The translations under genes were made by a program, and so were the position numbers. A DNA stretch of 47,398 nucleotides from Singulisphaera sp. GP187 (GTDB lineage: Bacteria; Planctomycetota; Planctomycetia; Gemmatales; Gemmataceae). A model generated the notes under the pieces. The model ran no database searches. It had not been told where the DNA came from and worked only from the letters and a program-made list of their open reading frames with translations. This document shows positions 1 to 7,803 of the stretch, piece after piece (position 1 is the stretch's first letter; every line of letters begins with the position of its first letter). The stretch spans positions 1 through 47,398 of the forward strand of contig CAMDQN010000044.1 in NCBI GenBank assembly GCA_945905925.1, in the 5' to 3' direction.

Positions 1-472
1 TCGACGCTGCGCGGTAACCAACACCACTTCCGGCGATTGTGTCTGTAATCATGCCCTTCACGCGGCCGACAGCAAACTCCGTCAGGATCGACGCGGGCGG
101 ACGCCTGCTTCGCACTGACAACAAATGCCGTGCCGAACACTATTGCGTAAGCCCCCTGTTTCTTCTCAGGCCGCGCGAAATGTTGGGGGCTTTTGCGGAA
201 CTTAGGTCCCCTTTCTGCGTTCAATTCTCAATCCCGAACCGGACGCAATCCGCCAAAGCGAACTTTTTGAAACCTGAATGTGGACATTTTTCGTGCGGGT
301 TCGGGAACTCTGCGGTAATGTAAGCGTCAGATAGGGGAGAACCGGCTCGCGACAGGACCTGCCATCACGCGTTAACCTCTTGCACGAGCCGTACTTTCGC
401 GATACACTCAGTCCTACGAACGAACGGTTTTTCAACCTGCCGGCTTCCGCCGGCGCATTCGGAGCGCGGAAC
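1..472. other. Intergenic lead-in, no gene supported
   Basis: No open frame here shows a recognisable family or a convincing ribosome binding site. The short plus-strand frame at 39-323 has low-complexity translation and no domain, and the minus-strand frames are antisense extensions from the gene to the right. The stretch probably carries the promoter of the DUF1501 gene starting at 473, but I cannot place a promoter box with confidence. Confidence 0.5.
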
Positions 473-1828
473 ATGTTTGGAACCACCGACCGTCGGCACT
501 TCATGAAGCACACGGCGGCAGCCGCCGCTGTTGCCGTTCCCGGCCTGTCGTTCCTCGCGGGGCTGAAGGCCCACGCCGCGGAACTCAAGAAGAAGCAGAA
601 GAGCCTCATCATCCTGTGGATGGGCGGAGGCCCGACGACGATCGACCTGTGGGACATGAAGCCGGGTAGCCCGAACGGTGGCGAGCACAAGCCGATCAAG
701 ACCACTGGGCAGAGCGGCGTCGAGATCACCGAACACCTGCCGAAGGTCGCTGCTCAGTTCAAGAACCTGTCGATCATCCGCTCGCTGAACTCGCAGGAAG
801 GCGACCACGCTCGCGGCACGTTCATCATGAACACTGGCAAGCAGCGCAGCCCGATCCTCGATTTCCCGTCGGTCGGCTCCGTCCTCGGCTACCACCAGGG
901 TCTGGACCCGGAAGCTGCCAAGAACGCGGACATCCCGGCGTTCATCTCGGTTGGCGGCACGCAGATCGGCTCTGGTTTCCTCGGCATGAAGTACGCCCCG
1001 TTCACCGTGCAGAACCCGGGCGCACTGCCCGAGAACGTCTCCTCGGCCGTTGACAAAGGCCGCACCGATCGCCGCGCCGCGATTTTCGATCGCCTCGAAG
1101 GTGGCCTCGTCCAGACCGGTTCCGACAAGAAGCCCGTGATGGACGCCGCCCAGGCCCACAAGGAAGTGTACGACAAGGCGCTGAGCCTTGTGGTTTCCCG
1201 CCGCAAGGAAGTGTTCGAACTGAAGAACGAACTCGACGGCAAGCCGATCGACCAGAAGTTGATGGAGGAGTACGGTGCGGCCGGCACGGGCGCCAACAAC
1301 TTCGGTAAGGGCTGTCTCCTGGCCCGCAAATTGGTCGAAGCCGGTGTCGCCTGCGTCGAGGTGTCGCTCGGTGGTTGGGACAACCACAACGGCATCTTCA
1401 ACATCCTGGCCAACCAGCGCCTGCCAGTGCTCGACAAGGGCATGGGCACCCTGATGAAGGATCTGGATCAGCGTGGCCGGTTGAAGGACACGGTTGTGGT
1501 GTGGATGGGCGACTTCGGGCGCACGCCGAAGATCAACCAGAACGGTGGTCGCGACCACTACCCCCGCGCGTGGAGCGTGGTCGTCGGTGGCGGTAACATC
1601 AAGGGCGGCATCGCCTATGGTGCGACCGACAAGGACGGCACCGCAGCCACTGAGAACCCGACGATGATCAGTGACGTGTACGGCACGATCTACCGCGGTC
1701 TCGGGATCGACCCGACCCCGGAAACGAACGCCAGCGTCCGCGACAACCTCGGCCGCCCGTACTACGTGGCCGGCGAGAAGCCGAACGAGAAGACCGGTTC
1801 CTACTGGATCAAGGATCTGGTCAGCTAA
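473..1828 (+). CDS. DUF1501 family protein with Tat signal
   Basis: The 451-residue product belongs to DUF1501, an exported sulfatase/alkaline-phosphatase-fold family greatly expanded in planctomycetes and without a settled biochemical role. Seen: a twin-arginine signal near the start (DRRHFMK followed by an Ala/Val-rich segment ending around HAA), a metal-site-like beginning (WMGGGPTTIDLWDMKPG), a GGWDNHNG segment and a late WMGDFGRTPKIN plus GRDHYPRAW motif, the usual DUF1501 core. The frame stays open back to a TTG at 380, but the ATG at 473 has GGAG eight bases upstream and places the Tat motif at the extreme N-terminus, so it is preferred. Members usually sit beside a DUF1549/DUF1553 partner; this one stands alone and is followed by a strong terminator. 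A second member is at 38226-39698. Confidence 0.9.
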   Translation: MFGTTDRRHFMKHTAAAAAVAVPGLSFLAGLKAHAAELKKKQKSLIILWMGGGPTTIDLWDMKPGSPNGGEHKPIKTTGQSGVEITEHLPKVAAQFKNLSIIRSLNSQEGDHARGTFIMNTGKQRSPILDFPSVGSVLGYHQGLDPEAAKNADIPAFISVGGTQIGSGFLGMKYAPFTVQNPGALPENVSSAVDKGRTDRRAAIFDRLEGGLVQTGSDKKPVMDAAQAHKEVYDKALSLVVSRRKEVFELKNELDGKPIDQKLMEEYGAAGTGANNFGKGCLLARKLVEAGVACVEVSLGGWDNHNGIFNILANQRLPVLDKGMGTLMKDLDQRGRLKDTVVVWMGDFGRTPKINQNGGRDHYPRAWSVVVGGGNIKGGIAYGATDKDGTAATENPTMISDVYGTIYRGLGIDPTPETNASVRDNLGRPYYVAGEKPNEKTGSYWIKDLVS

Positions 1829-1850
1829 GTGAAGTTGGAGTTACAACGAG

Positions 1851-1880
1851 ACGCGGCCGGGGCTGTTGCCCCGGCCGCGT
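1851..1880 (+). terminator. Strong hairpin terminator after DUF1501 gene
   Basis: A perfect 13-bp GC-rich stem (1851-1863 with 1868-1880) around a TGTT loop, followed by TCTTT, lies 22 bases after the stop codon. This is a classic intrinsic terminator shape with a short T tract. Confidence 0.8.
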
Positions 1881-1882
1881 TC

Positions 1883-1919
1883 TTTGGTAGGTGCCGCTCG
1901 GCAAGCGGCACCTACCAAA
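1883..1919. repeat. Second perfect hairpin, 16-bp stem
   Basis: Bases 1883-1898 pair perfectly with 1904-1919 around a five-base loop; the ends are A/T-rich (TTTGG and CCAAA), so it can act as a terminator in either direction. It follows the first terminator by two bases. It could equally be a dispersed palindromic repeat. Confidence 0.65.
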
Positions 1920-2114
1920 ACCTATTTACCGAACAGTACGCTATTGTTCAACACGCCAGTGCGCGTGTTGAACGGTGTCGCAGACTCGTCGAAGAAGCGG
2001 TTCAACTTTGCCTTGCTCGCATCACCGGTTTCCGGGTCGTTGGAGGACGACGCGTACCGCTCGTGGTCGGGCAGTAGAACGGGCCGACCACTGTGGCGAT
2101 GCTTGCGTGAGAAC

Positions 2115-2498
2115 TCACGCCTTCTTTTCACGGCTAATGGCGTGCCGTTGTAGGTCTTCGAGATCAACGTACTCCAGCGCGTGCATGTGTGTCGCTTCGA
2201 GAACTACAGGGCACGCCATCCCGGCTTCGAGCGATTGCTTCCAGCGAGTAATACACACGCACCACCGGTCGCCGGGCCGCAGTCCGGGGAACCCAAACGT
2301 CGGGAACGGTGTGCTGAGGTCATTACCGATGTGCGTTTGGTGCGCGAGAAACTCGGTCGTGACCTGGCAGCAGATGGTATGAAGCCCTTCGTCTTCCGCG
2401 CCGGTGTTGCAGCACCCGTCGCGGTAGAACCCAGTGAGCGGGTTCGTGGAGCACGTTTGTAAGGGGCCACCGAGGACGTTCTTCGCGTTGGATGGCAT
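2115..2498 (-). CDS. DUF2237 family protein
   Basis: The 127-residue protein matches the DUF2237 pattern almost throughout: NVLGGPLQTCS near the start, PLTGFYRDGCCNTGAEDEG, GLHTICCQVTTEFL, GNDLSTP, FGFPGLRPGDRWCVC and PVVLEATHMHAL. The family is widespread, small, soluble and of unknown function; its invariant Cys and Asp/Glu residues suggest a compact metal-binding or enzymatic fold (inference). The ATG at 2498 lies two bases after the stop of the hydrolase gene at 2501, so the two are probably co-transcribed and translationally coupled. Length is typical of the family. Confidence 0.88.
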   Translation of the reverse strand: MPSNAKNVLGGPLQTCSTNPLTGFYRDGCCNTGAEDEGLHTICCQVTTEFLAHQTHIGNDLSTPFPTFGFPGLRPGDRWCVCITRWKQSLEAGMACPVVLEATHMHALEYVDLEDLQRHAISREKKA

Positions 2499-2500
2499 GG

Positions 2501-3148
2501 CTAGACTTCCGAATCAGGGAATGAAGTGCGACTGTCGCTATTCCCCATGATAGCCAAGATTCGCGCGCGCACAGCAATTGTGTCCATCAAGAACGAGTGA
2601 AGACCGGGAACGAAGACCGGTTCGGTTCCGTGGAGTCGTGCCTCAGTTACCGTGACGACCCCGTCGTTGGGTTCCGTTCCGTAGGGGCTCCAACGCCCGC
2701 ACGGGCCGGCGGTCCCCGCGATGAGCGTGAACGGTACAGTTGGGGGCGGGAGGTTCTCAAGGGCGTCGGGCGAGGTGAGGAAACGACCACAGTCGCGCGA
2801 GTAGAGGCGGAATGGCGGGAACCAGCGCCACACGAACCGTGCGATCCTCGGGGCAGAATGCGGCGTGCCAAGCGTGATGAGGTGATGAACCTGAAGTTCG
2901 GGAACATTCGCCAGAGCGCTTCTGAGGAGCAGTCCACCGAGGGAGTGTCCGATGAGGCCGACCGGTTGGCCACGCGCCGCGAGGGCGCGTAGGCGTTCCG
3001 CGAGTCGGTGGACAATCCACGCGACTGGTTCGAGTGGTGGGAAGTAGCCGAAGAAGCGCGTTCGGTGCCCCGCGCGCCGCAACTCGGCCGCCAGGCCGAA
3101 CAGCGACACTGGCGTGCGGCCCAAACCGTGTGCGAGGAGAAGTTGCAT
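2501..3148 (-). CDS. Alpha/beta hydrolase (lipase/esterase-like)
   Basis: The 215-residue protein has an N-terminal oxyanion segment (LLLAHGLGRTP), the nucleophile elbow GHSLGG with Ser69, a likely acid in PNDGVVTV (Asp162) and a late His in GLHSFL (His184), giving a complete Ser-Asp-His triad. It resembles PGAP1/DUF676-type esterases and cytoplasmic lipases; the substrate is unknown. No signal peptide is evident. The frame is open 14 residues further upstream, but that extension (containing SRKPKA) is encoded by a dispersed intergenic repeat, so the ATG at 3148 is chosen. The mdh gene ends 38 bases upstream and the DUF2237 gene follows two bases downstream, suggesting one operon. Confidence 0.85.
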   Translation of the reverse strand: MQLLLAHGLGRTPVSLFGLAAELRRAGHRTRFFGYFPPLEPVAWIVHRLAERLRALAARGQPVGLIGHSLGGLLLRSALANVPELQVHHLITLGTPHSAPRIARFVWRWFPPFRLYSRDCGRFLTSPDALENLPPPTVPFTLIAGTAGPCGRWSPYGTEPNDGVVTVTEARLHGTEPVFVPGLHSFLMDTIAVRARILAIMGNSDSRTSFPDSEV

Positions 3149-3154
3149 CGCGTG

Positions 3155-3180
3155 CGCGCTTGCCTTCGGCTTGCGGCTAA
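3155..3180. repeat. Single arm of a dispersed palindromic repeat
   Basis: These 26 bases are the reverse complement of 6843-6868 with one mismatch. There the motif forms half of a long hairpin; here a single arm lies between the mdh stop and the hydrolase start. Confidence 0.6.
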
Positions 3181-3186
3181 TACTGA

Positions 3187-4176
3187 TCATCCAGGCAGCA
3201 AATCCTTCACCACATCCTGCTCCTGCAGCAATTCGTCCAGCGACTTCTTGAACTTCTCCTGACCGAAGGCGTCGAGCTTCAAGCCCTCCACGACCTTCCA
3301 GTTCCCGTCGCCCGTCGCGGTGCAGGGGTAGCCGAACACCAAGCCCGCTGGCACGCCATACTCGCCTTTCGAGACGATCGCGGCGCTCGTCCAGTCGCCG
3401 CTGGCGGTTCCGCGAACCAGACTCTTCACGTGGTCGATGGCGCCGTTCGCGGCCGAGAACGACGAAGACACCTTCGTCGTGTCAATGATGAACTTCCCGC
3501 GATCCTGCGTGTTCGGAACGAACGTGCCCTCCAGCCACGCGCGATCTGTAATCACGCTAGTCGCCGGCTTGCCGTTGATCTTCGCGTTGGTGAAGTCGGG
3601 GTACTGCGTGTTCGAGTGGTTGCCCCAGATGGTCATGCAGGTGACCGCGTCGTTGGTGACGCTGGCCTTCATCGCGAGCGCGGACACGGCGCGGTTGTGG
3701 TCGAGGCGCGTCATCGCGTGCCACCGGTCCGCGGGCACGTCTTTGCCGTTCTTCAGCGCGATCAGGCAGTTCGTGTTACACGGGTTACCGACGACGAGAA
3801 TACGGACGTCGCTCGCGGCGTTCTTCGCAATCGCCTGTCCCTGACCGACGAAGATCGGGCCGTTCTTGCAGATCAGGTCTTTACGCTGCTCGCCTGGCCC
3901 GCGCGGGGCGGCACCGACGAGCAGCGCGTAGTTGCAGTCCTTGAACGCAACGTTCGCGTCGTCGGTGACGATCACGTCCTTAAGGGTGGAGAACCCGCAG
4001 TCCTGCAATTCGTACATCGCGCCGTCGAGGTTCTTCATTGCGACCGGCAACTCGAGCAGTTGTAGAATTACTTTCGTTTCCGGCCCGAACACTTCGCCCG
4101 AGGCCAACCGCACGATGAGGCTGCTCGTAACGCGCCCGGCCGCGCCGGTCACGGCTACGCGAACCACCTTGGACAT
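3187..4176 (-). CDS. mdh: Malate dehydrogenase
   Basis: The 329-residue enzyme interconverts malate and oxaloacetate with NAD in the cytoplasm (TCA cycle). It is of the cytosolic-type (type 2) group by length and motifs: dinucleotide loop TGAAGRVTSS (10-19), GAAPRGPGEQR with the substrate arginines, VVGNPCNTN (128-136), the catalytic Asp in TRLDHNRA (Asp159) and the catalytic His in WGNHSNTQYPDF (His187). Two positions differ from most relatives: the glycine loop reads GAAGRV rather than GAAGQI, and the mobile loop has PGEQR where PxxGMxR is usual. The ATG at 4176 gives the expected start MSKVVRVAVTGAAG. It heads a probable minus-strand operon with the hydrolase and DUF2237 genes and is divergent from gap. 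Confidence 0.93.
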   Translation of the reverse strand: MSKVVRVAVTGAAGRVTSSLIVRLASGEVFGPETKVILQLLELPVAMKNLDGAMYELQDCGFSTLKDVIVTDDANVAFKDCNYALLVGAAPRGPGEQRKDLICKNGPIFVGQGQAIAKNAASDVRILVVGNPCNTNCLIALKNGKDVPADRWHAMTRLDHNRAVSALAMKASVTNDAVTCMTIWGNHSNTQYPDFTNAKINGKPATSVITDRAWLEGTFVPNTQDRGKFIIDTTKVSSSFSAANGAIDHVKSLVRGTASGDWTSAAIVSKGEYGVPAGLVFGYPCTATGDGNWKVVEGLKLDAFGQEKFKKSLDELLQEQDVVKDLLPG

Positions 4177-4216
4177 GGGAAACCGCCTGTGTGAAGAGGG
4201 ATGCGTTCGCGAAGCA

Positions 4217-4317
4217 CCTCTCCCTCAACCCCCTCAGAGAGGGGGAGTAAGAGAAGAAGGCGACACGCCTTCTGTTTGTAGCCCCTCCCTTCTTTAGGGG
4301 AGGGGTTGGTGGAGAGG
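4217..4317. repeat. Compound palindromic repeat (three nested hairpins)
   Basis: Outer arms 4217-4232 and 4302-4317 pair at 14 of 16 positions. Inside are three smaller hairpins: a C/G-tract stem at 4229-4245, a 7-bp stem at 4255-4273 and an 8-bp stem at 4282-4305. The right edge, with GGTTGGNGGAGAGGTTCTTCC, recurs near 25580-25601. This resembles a REP/MITE-like dispersed element in the mdh-gap promoter region. Confidence 0.7.
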
Positions 4318-4340
4318 TTCTTCCGACGAGTTTAGCGTAG

Positions 4341-5522
<1,182 letters not shown>

Positions 5523-5534
5523 GCCGCGTAAGCA

Positions 5535-5608
5535 CGAAATTCGAAGCGCGAAATTCGAAACGAGGACATTGGGTGTCTATCGGATTTCGTGTTCCGAATT
5601 TCGAATCT
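5535..5608. repeat. Inverted/direct repeats in gap-pgk spacer
   Basis: Two direct copies of an 11-base unit (CGAAATTCGAA) are followed, after about 35 bases, by the inverse sequence TTCGAATTTCG in the form GTTCCGAATTTCGAATC, so the spacer can fold into a long A/T-richer hairpin unlike the surrounding coding sequence. It may modulate read-through from gap to pgk, or be a mobile palindrome. Confidence 0.55.
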
Positions 5609-5626
5609 GAACAAGTGAGGTCAGCA

Positions 5627-6832
5627 GTGCCGAAAGCGACGATTCCAGACTTGGGCGACCTGAAGGGCAAGAAAGTTCTCGTGCGCGTGGACTTCAACGT
5701 CCCGCTCGACAAGAAGACTGGGGCCGTGAAGAACGACCGGCGCATCCGCTCCGTGCTCCCGACCGTGCGGCACCTGCTCGACGCGGGCGCGAGCGTGATC
5801 GCGATGAGTCACCTCGGGCGCCCGGAGAAGGCCACACCGGAGGAGCGCAAGAACCTGACGCTGGACAGGGTCGCCGCGAAGTTCGGCGAGTTGCTCGGCG
5901 TGTCGGTGACGAAGGCCGCGAACGACGTGACCGGCCAGGCGGTGACAGCCGCAGTCGCAGCGCTCAAGCCTGGAGGGGTACTCCTGCTCGAAAACCTGCG
6001 ATTCGACCCGCGCGAGCAGAAGAACGACGCCGCGTTTGCGGCGGAACTCGCCGCGCTTGGCGACGTGTACGTGAATGAGGCGTTCGGCACGTGCCAGAAC
6101 GACAAAGACACTTCTATGGTCGGCGTGCCGGCACTCTTCAAGGCCGCAGGCAAGCCACGCGCGATCGGGCTCCTACTCGCGCGCGAATTGGAGATCATCG
6201 ACGGATTGATGGCGCAGCCGAAATCGCCGGTGCTCGGCATCATGGGCGGCGCGAAGGTGTCCGACAAGGTGGCGTTCATCAGCGCACTTTTGGACAAGGT
6301 CGATCACCTGCTCATCGGCGGGAAGATGGCCTACACGTTCCTGAGAGCACAAGGCGTTGACATCGGTTCGACGCGCATCGGTGACGAGGAAGTTGCCGCC
6401 GCGAAGCCACTGCTTGTCCATGTTGGCAAGAAGATCACGCTGCCCGTGGACTACGTCGCGGCGAAGTCGGACGACTTGCTTCAAACGCAGGTGTGCGAAG
6501 CCGCGATTCCCGCTGGCTTCGAAGGCGTGGACATCGGCCCGAAGACCATCGAGCAGTTCAAAACCGCGATTCACGACGCGGCCACGATCATCTGGAACGG
6601 GCCGCTCGGCTGGTTTGAGCAGACCGCGTTCTCGCGCGGCACGCAGCAAATCGCTTCGGCGATGGCCGCGAGCGCCGGCGTGACGGTGGTGGGCGGTGGC
6701 GAAACGGCCGAGGCCGCGGAGCAGTTCGGCTTCGCCGAGAAAATGACCCACGTCTCGACTGGCGGAGGCGCATTCCTCGCCTACGTCGAGGGGAAGAAGT
6801 TCCAGAGCCTGGCGCAGATCGACGAACAGTGA
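5627..6832 (+). CDS. pgk: Phosphoglycerate kinase
   Basis: The 401-residue enzyme transfers phosphate from 1,3-bisphosphoglycerate to ADP. Seen: KKVLVRVDFNVPL (15-27), MSHLGRP, LLENLRFDPREQKND, NEAFGTCQND (usually AFGTAHR), IMGGAKVSDK, IWNGPLGWFE and the C-terminal STGGGAFLAYVEGK. The GTG at 5627 has GAGG six bases before it and starts the family-typical N-terminus; the frame runs on upstream inside gap but that translation is not meaningful. An oddity is GGGETAEA at residue 359, where most PGKs have GGGD, the Asp that helps position Mg-nucleotide. It follows gap and is probably co-expressed with it. Confidence 0.95.
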   Translation: MPKATIPDLGDLKGKKVLVRVDFNVPLDKKTGAVKNDRRIRSVLPTVRHLLDAGASVIAMSHLGRPEKATPEERKNLTLDRVAAKFGELLGVSVTKAANDVTGQAVTAAVAALKPGGVLLLENLRFDPREQKNDAAFAAELAALGDVYVNEAFGTCQNDKDTSMVGVPALFKAAGKPRAIGLLLARELEIIDGLMAQPKSPVLGIMGGAKVSDKVAFISALLDKVDHLLIGGKMAYTFLRAQGVDIGSTRIGDEEVAAAKPLLVHVGKKITLPVDYVAAKSDDLLQTQVCEAAIPAGFEGVDIGPKTIEQFKTAIHDAATIIWNGPLGWFEQTAFSRGTQQIASAMAASAGVTVVGGGETAEAAEQFGFAEKMTHVSTGGGAFLAYVEGKKFQSLAQIDEQ

Positions 6833-6840
6833 ACTGTGCT

Positions 6841-6901
6841 CGTTAGCCGCAAGCCGAAGGCGAGCGCGACGTTCGTGCTCGCGTTCGGCTTGCGGCTAAC
6901 G
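6841..6901. repeat. Long hairpin repeat, possible pgk terminator
   Basis: Bases 6841-6857 pair perfectly with 6885-6901 (17 bp), and the stem continues inward for eight more positions with one mismatch. It starts eight bases after the pgk stop. One arm is repeated at 3155-3180. It may terminate or attenuate transcription before accD, although it lacks a T tract. Confidence 0.7.
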
Positions 6902-6977
6902 AACAAACTCGCTTGCGTTGGTGGGCGTAATGGATTCAGATACTCACGAACGCTGAGAGGTAGCCGAGGTGGAACGC

Positions 6978-7796
6978 ATGGCGACCGAGCAGCCGAAGCG
7001 GGGCGTACCGGAAGGCTTGTGGATCCGATGTACGAACTGCAAGACCACGGTGTACAAGAAGGAAGTAGTGGCCCGGCACCACGTGTGTCCGGACTGCGAT
7101 CACCACTTCACCATGCCGGCTCGCGACCGCATAGCGCAACTGCTTGACGAGGGCACCTTTGAGGAATGGGACGCGGACCTCAAGCCGTGCGACCCGCTCA
7201 ACTTCGTGGACCGCATCCCGTACCATCAACGACTCGTCGAGGAGCAGAAGAAGACCGGGATGAACGACGCGGCCGTGACCGGGAAGGGGTTCATCCGCGG
7301 GCGCCCGCTCGTCCTCGGCATCACCGACTTCGCGTTCATGGCCGGTAGCATGGGAAGCGTGGTCGGCGAGAAACTGACGCGCGCCGCGGAGCGCGCCACG
7401 GAGTTTAAGTTGCCGCTCGTCTTCGTGAGCGGGTCCGGCGGTGGCGCCCGGATGCAGGAAGGCATACTGTCTCTGATGCAAATGGCGAAGATCTCGGCGG
7501 CGCTCGGGCGCTACGACACGATGGGCGGTCTGTACGTGTGCATCCTGACGAACCCGACGATGGGCGGCGTGGCAGCGAGTTGGGCGCTGCAGGGCGACAT
7601 CACGCTCGCCGAACCGGGCGCGATGGTGGGTTTCGCGGGTCGGCGCGTGATTACCAACACCGTGCGAGTGGAACTTCCTGAGAACTTCCAGACCAGTGAG
7701 TTCCTCCTGAAGCACGGGTTCGTGGACCGCATCGTTCATCGCAAAGACTTGCGCACCGAGGTCGCTCGCATCGTGGACTACTGTCAAATTCGCTGA
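6978..7796 (+). CDS. accD: Acetyl-CoA carboxylase carboxyltransferase beta subunit
   Basis: The 272-residue subunit, with AccA, forms the carboxyltransferase that moves carboxyl from biotin to acetyl-CoA in fatty-acid synthesis. Seen: the N-terminal zinc ribbon Cys18-x2-Cys21...Cys37-x2-Cys40; the crotonase-fold core with [53 protein letters not shown] and GFAGRRVI. The glycine loop carries one more Gly than the usual [15 protein letters not shown] at 6969 is also in frame, but the ATG at 6978 has GAGG eight bases upstream and is preferred. accA is not in this window. The next gene starts seven bases after the stop, so accD heads an operon-like run with a membrane protein and a kinase. Confidence 0.94.
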   Translation: MATEQPKRGVPEGLWIRCTNCKTTVYKKEVVARHHVCPDCDHHFTMPARDRIAQLLDEGTFEEWDADLKPCDPLNFVDRIPYHQRLVEEQKKTGMNDAAVTGKGFIRGRPLVLGITDFAFMAGSMGSVVGEKLTRAAERATEFKLPLVFVSGSGGGARMQEGILSLMQMAKISAALGRYDTMGGLYVCILTNPTMGGVAASWALQGDITLAEPGAMVGFAGRRVITNTVRVELPENFQTSEFLLKHGFVDRIVHRKDLRTEVARIVDYCQIR

Positions 7797-7803
7797 GCCG
7801 CCC

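Noticed and set aside
39-323. A 94-codon plus-strand frame at the left edge
   Set aside because: No recognisable domain, no ribosome binding site and low-quality composition; treated as chance.
365-1558. A 397-codon minus-strand frame antisense to the DUF1501 gene
   Set aside because: It is the mirror of a clearly coding gene in high-GC DNA, with Val/His/Arg-rich translation and no domain.
1922-2167. An 81-codon minus-strand frame, and an 11-bp hairpin at 1946-1973 within it
   Set aside because: The translation has no family and the frame overlaps the DUF2237 gene end; the hairpin in its middle argues for non-coding sequence.
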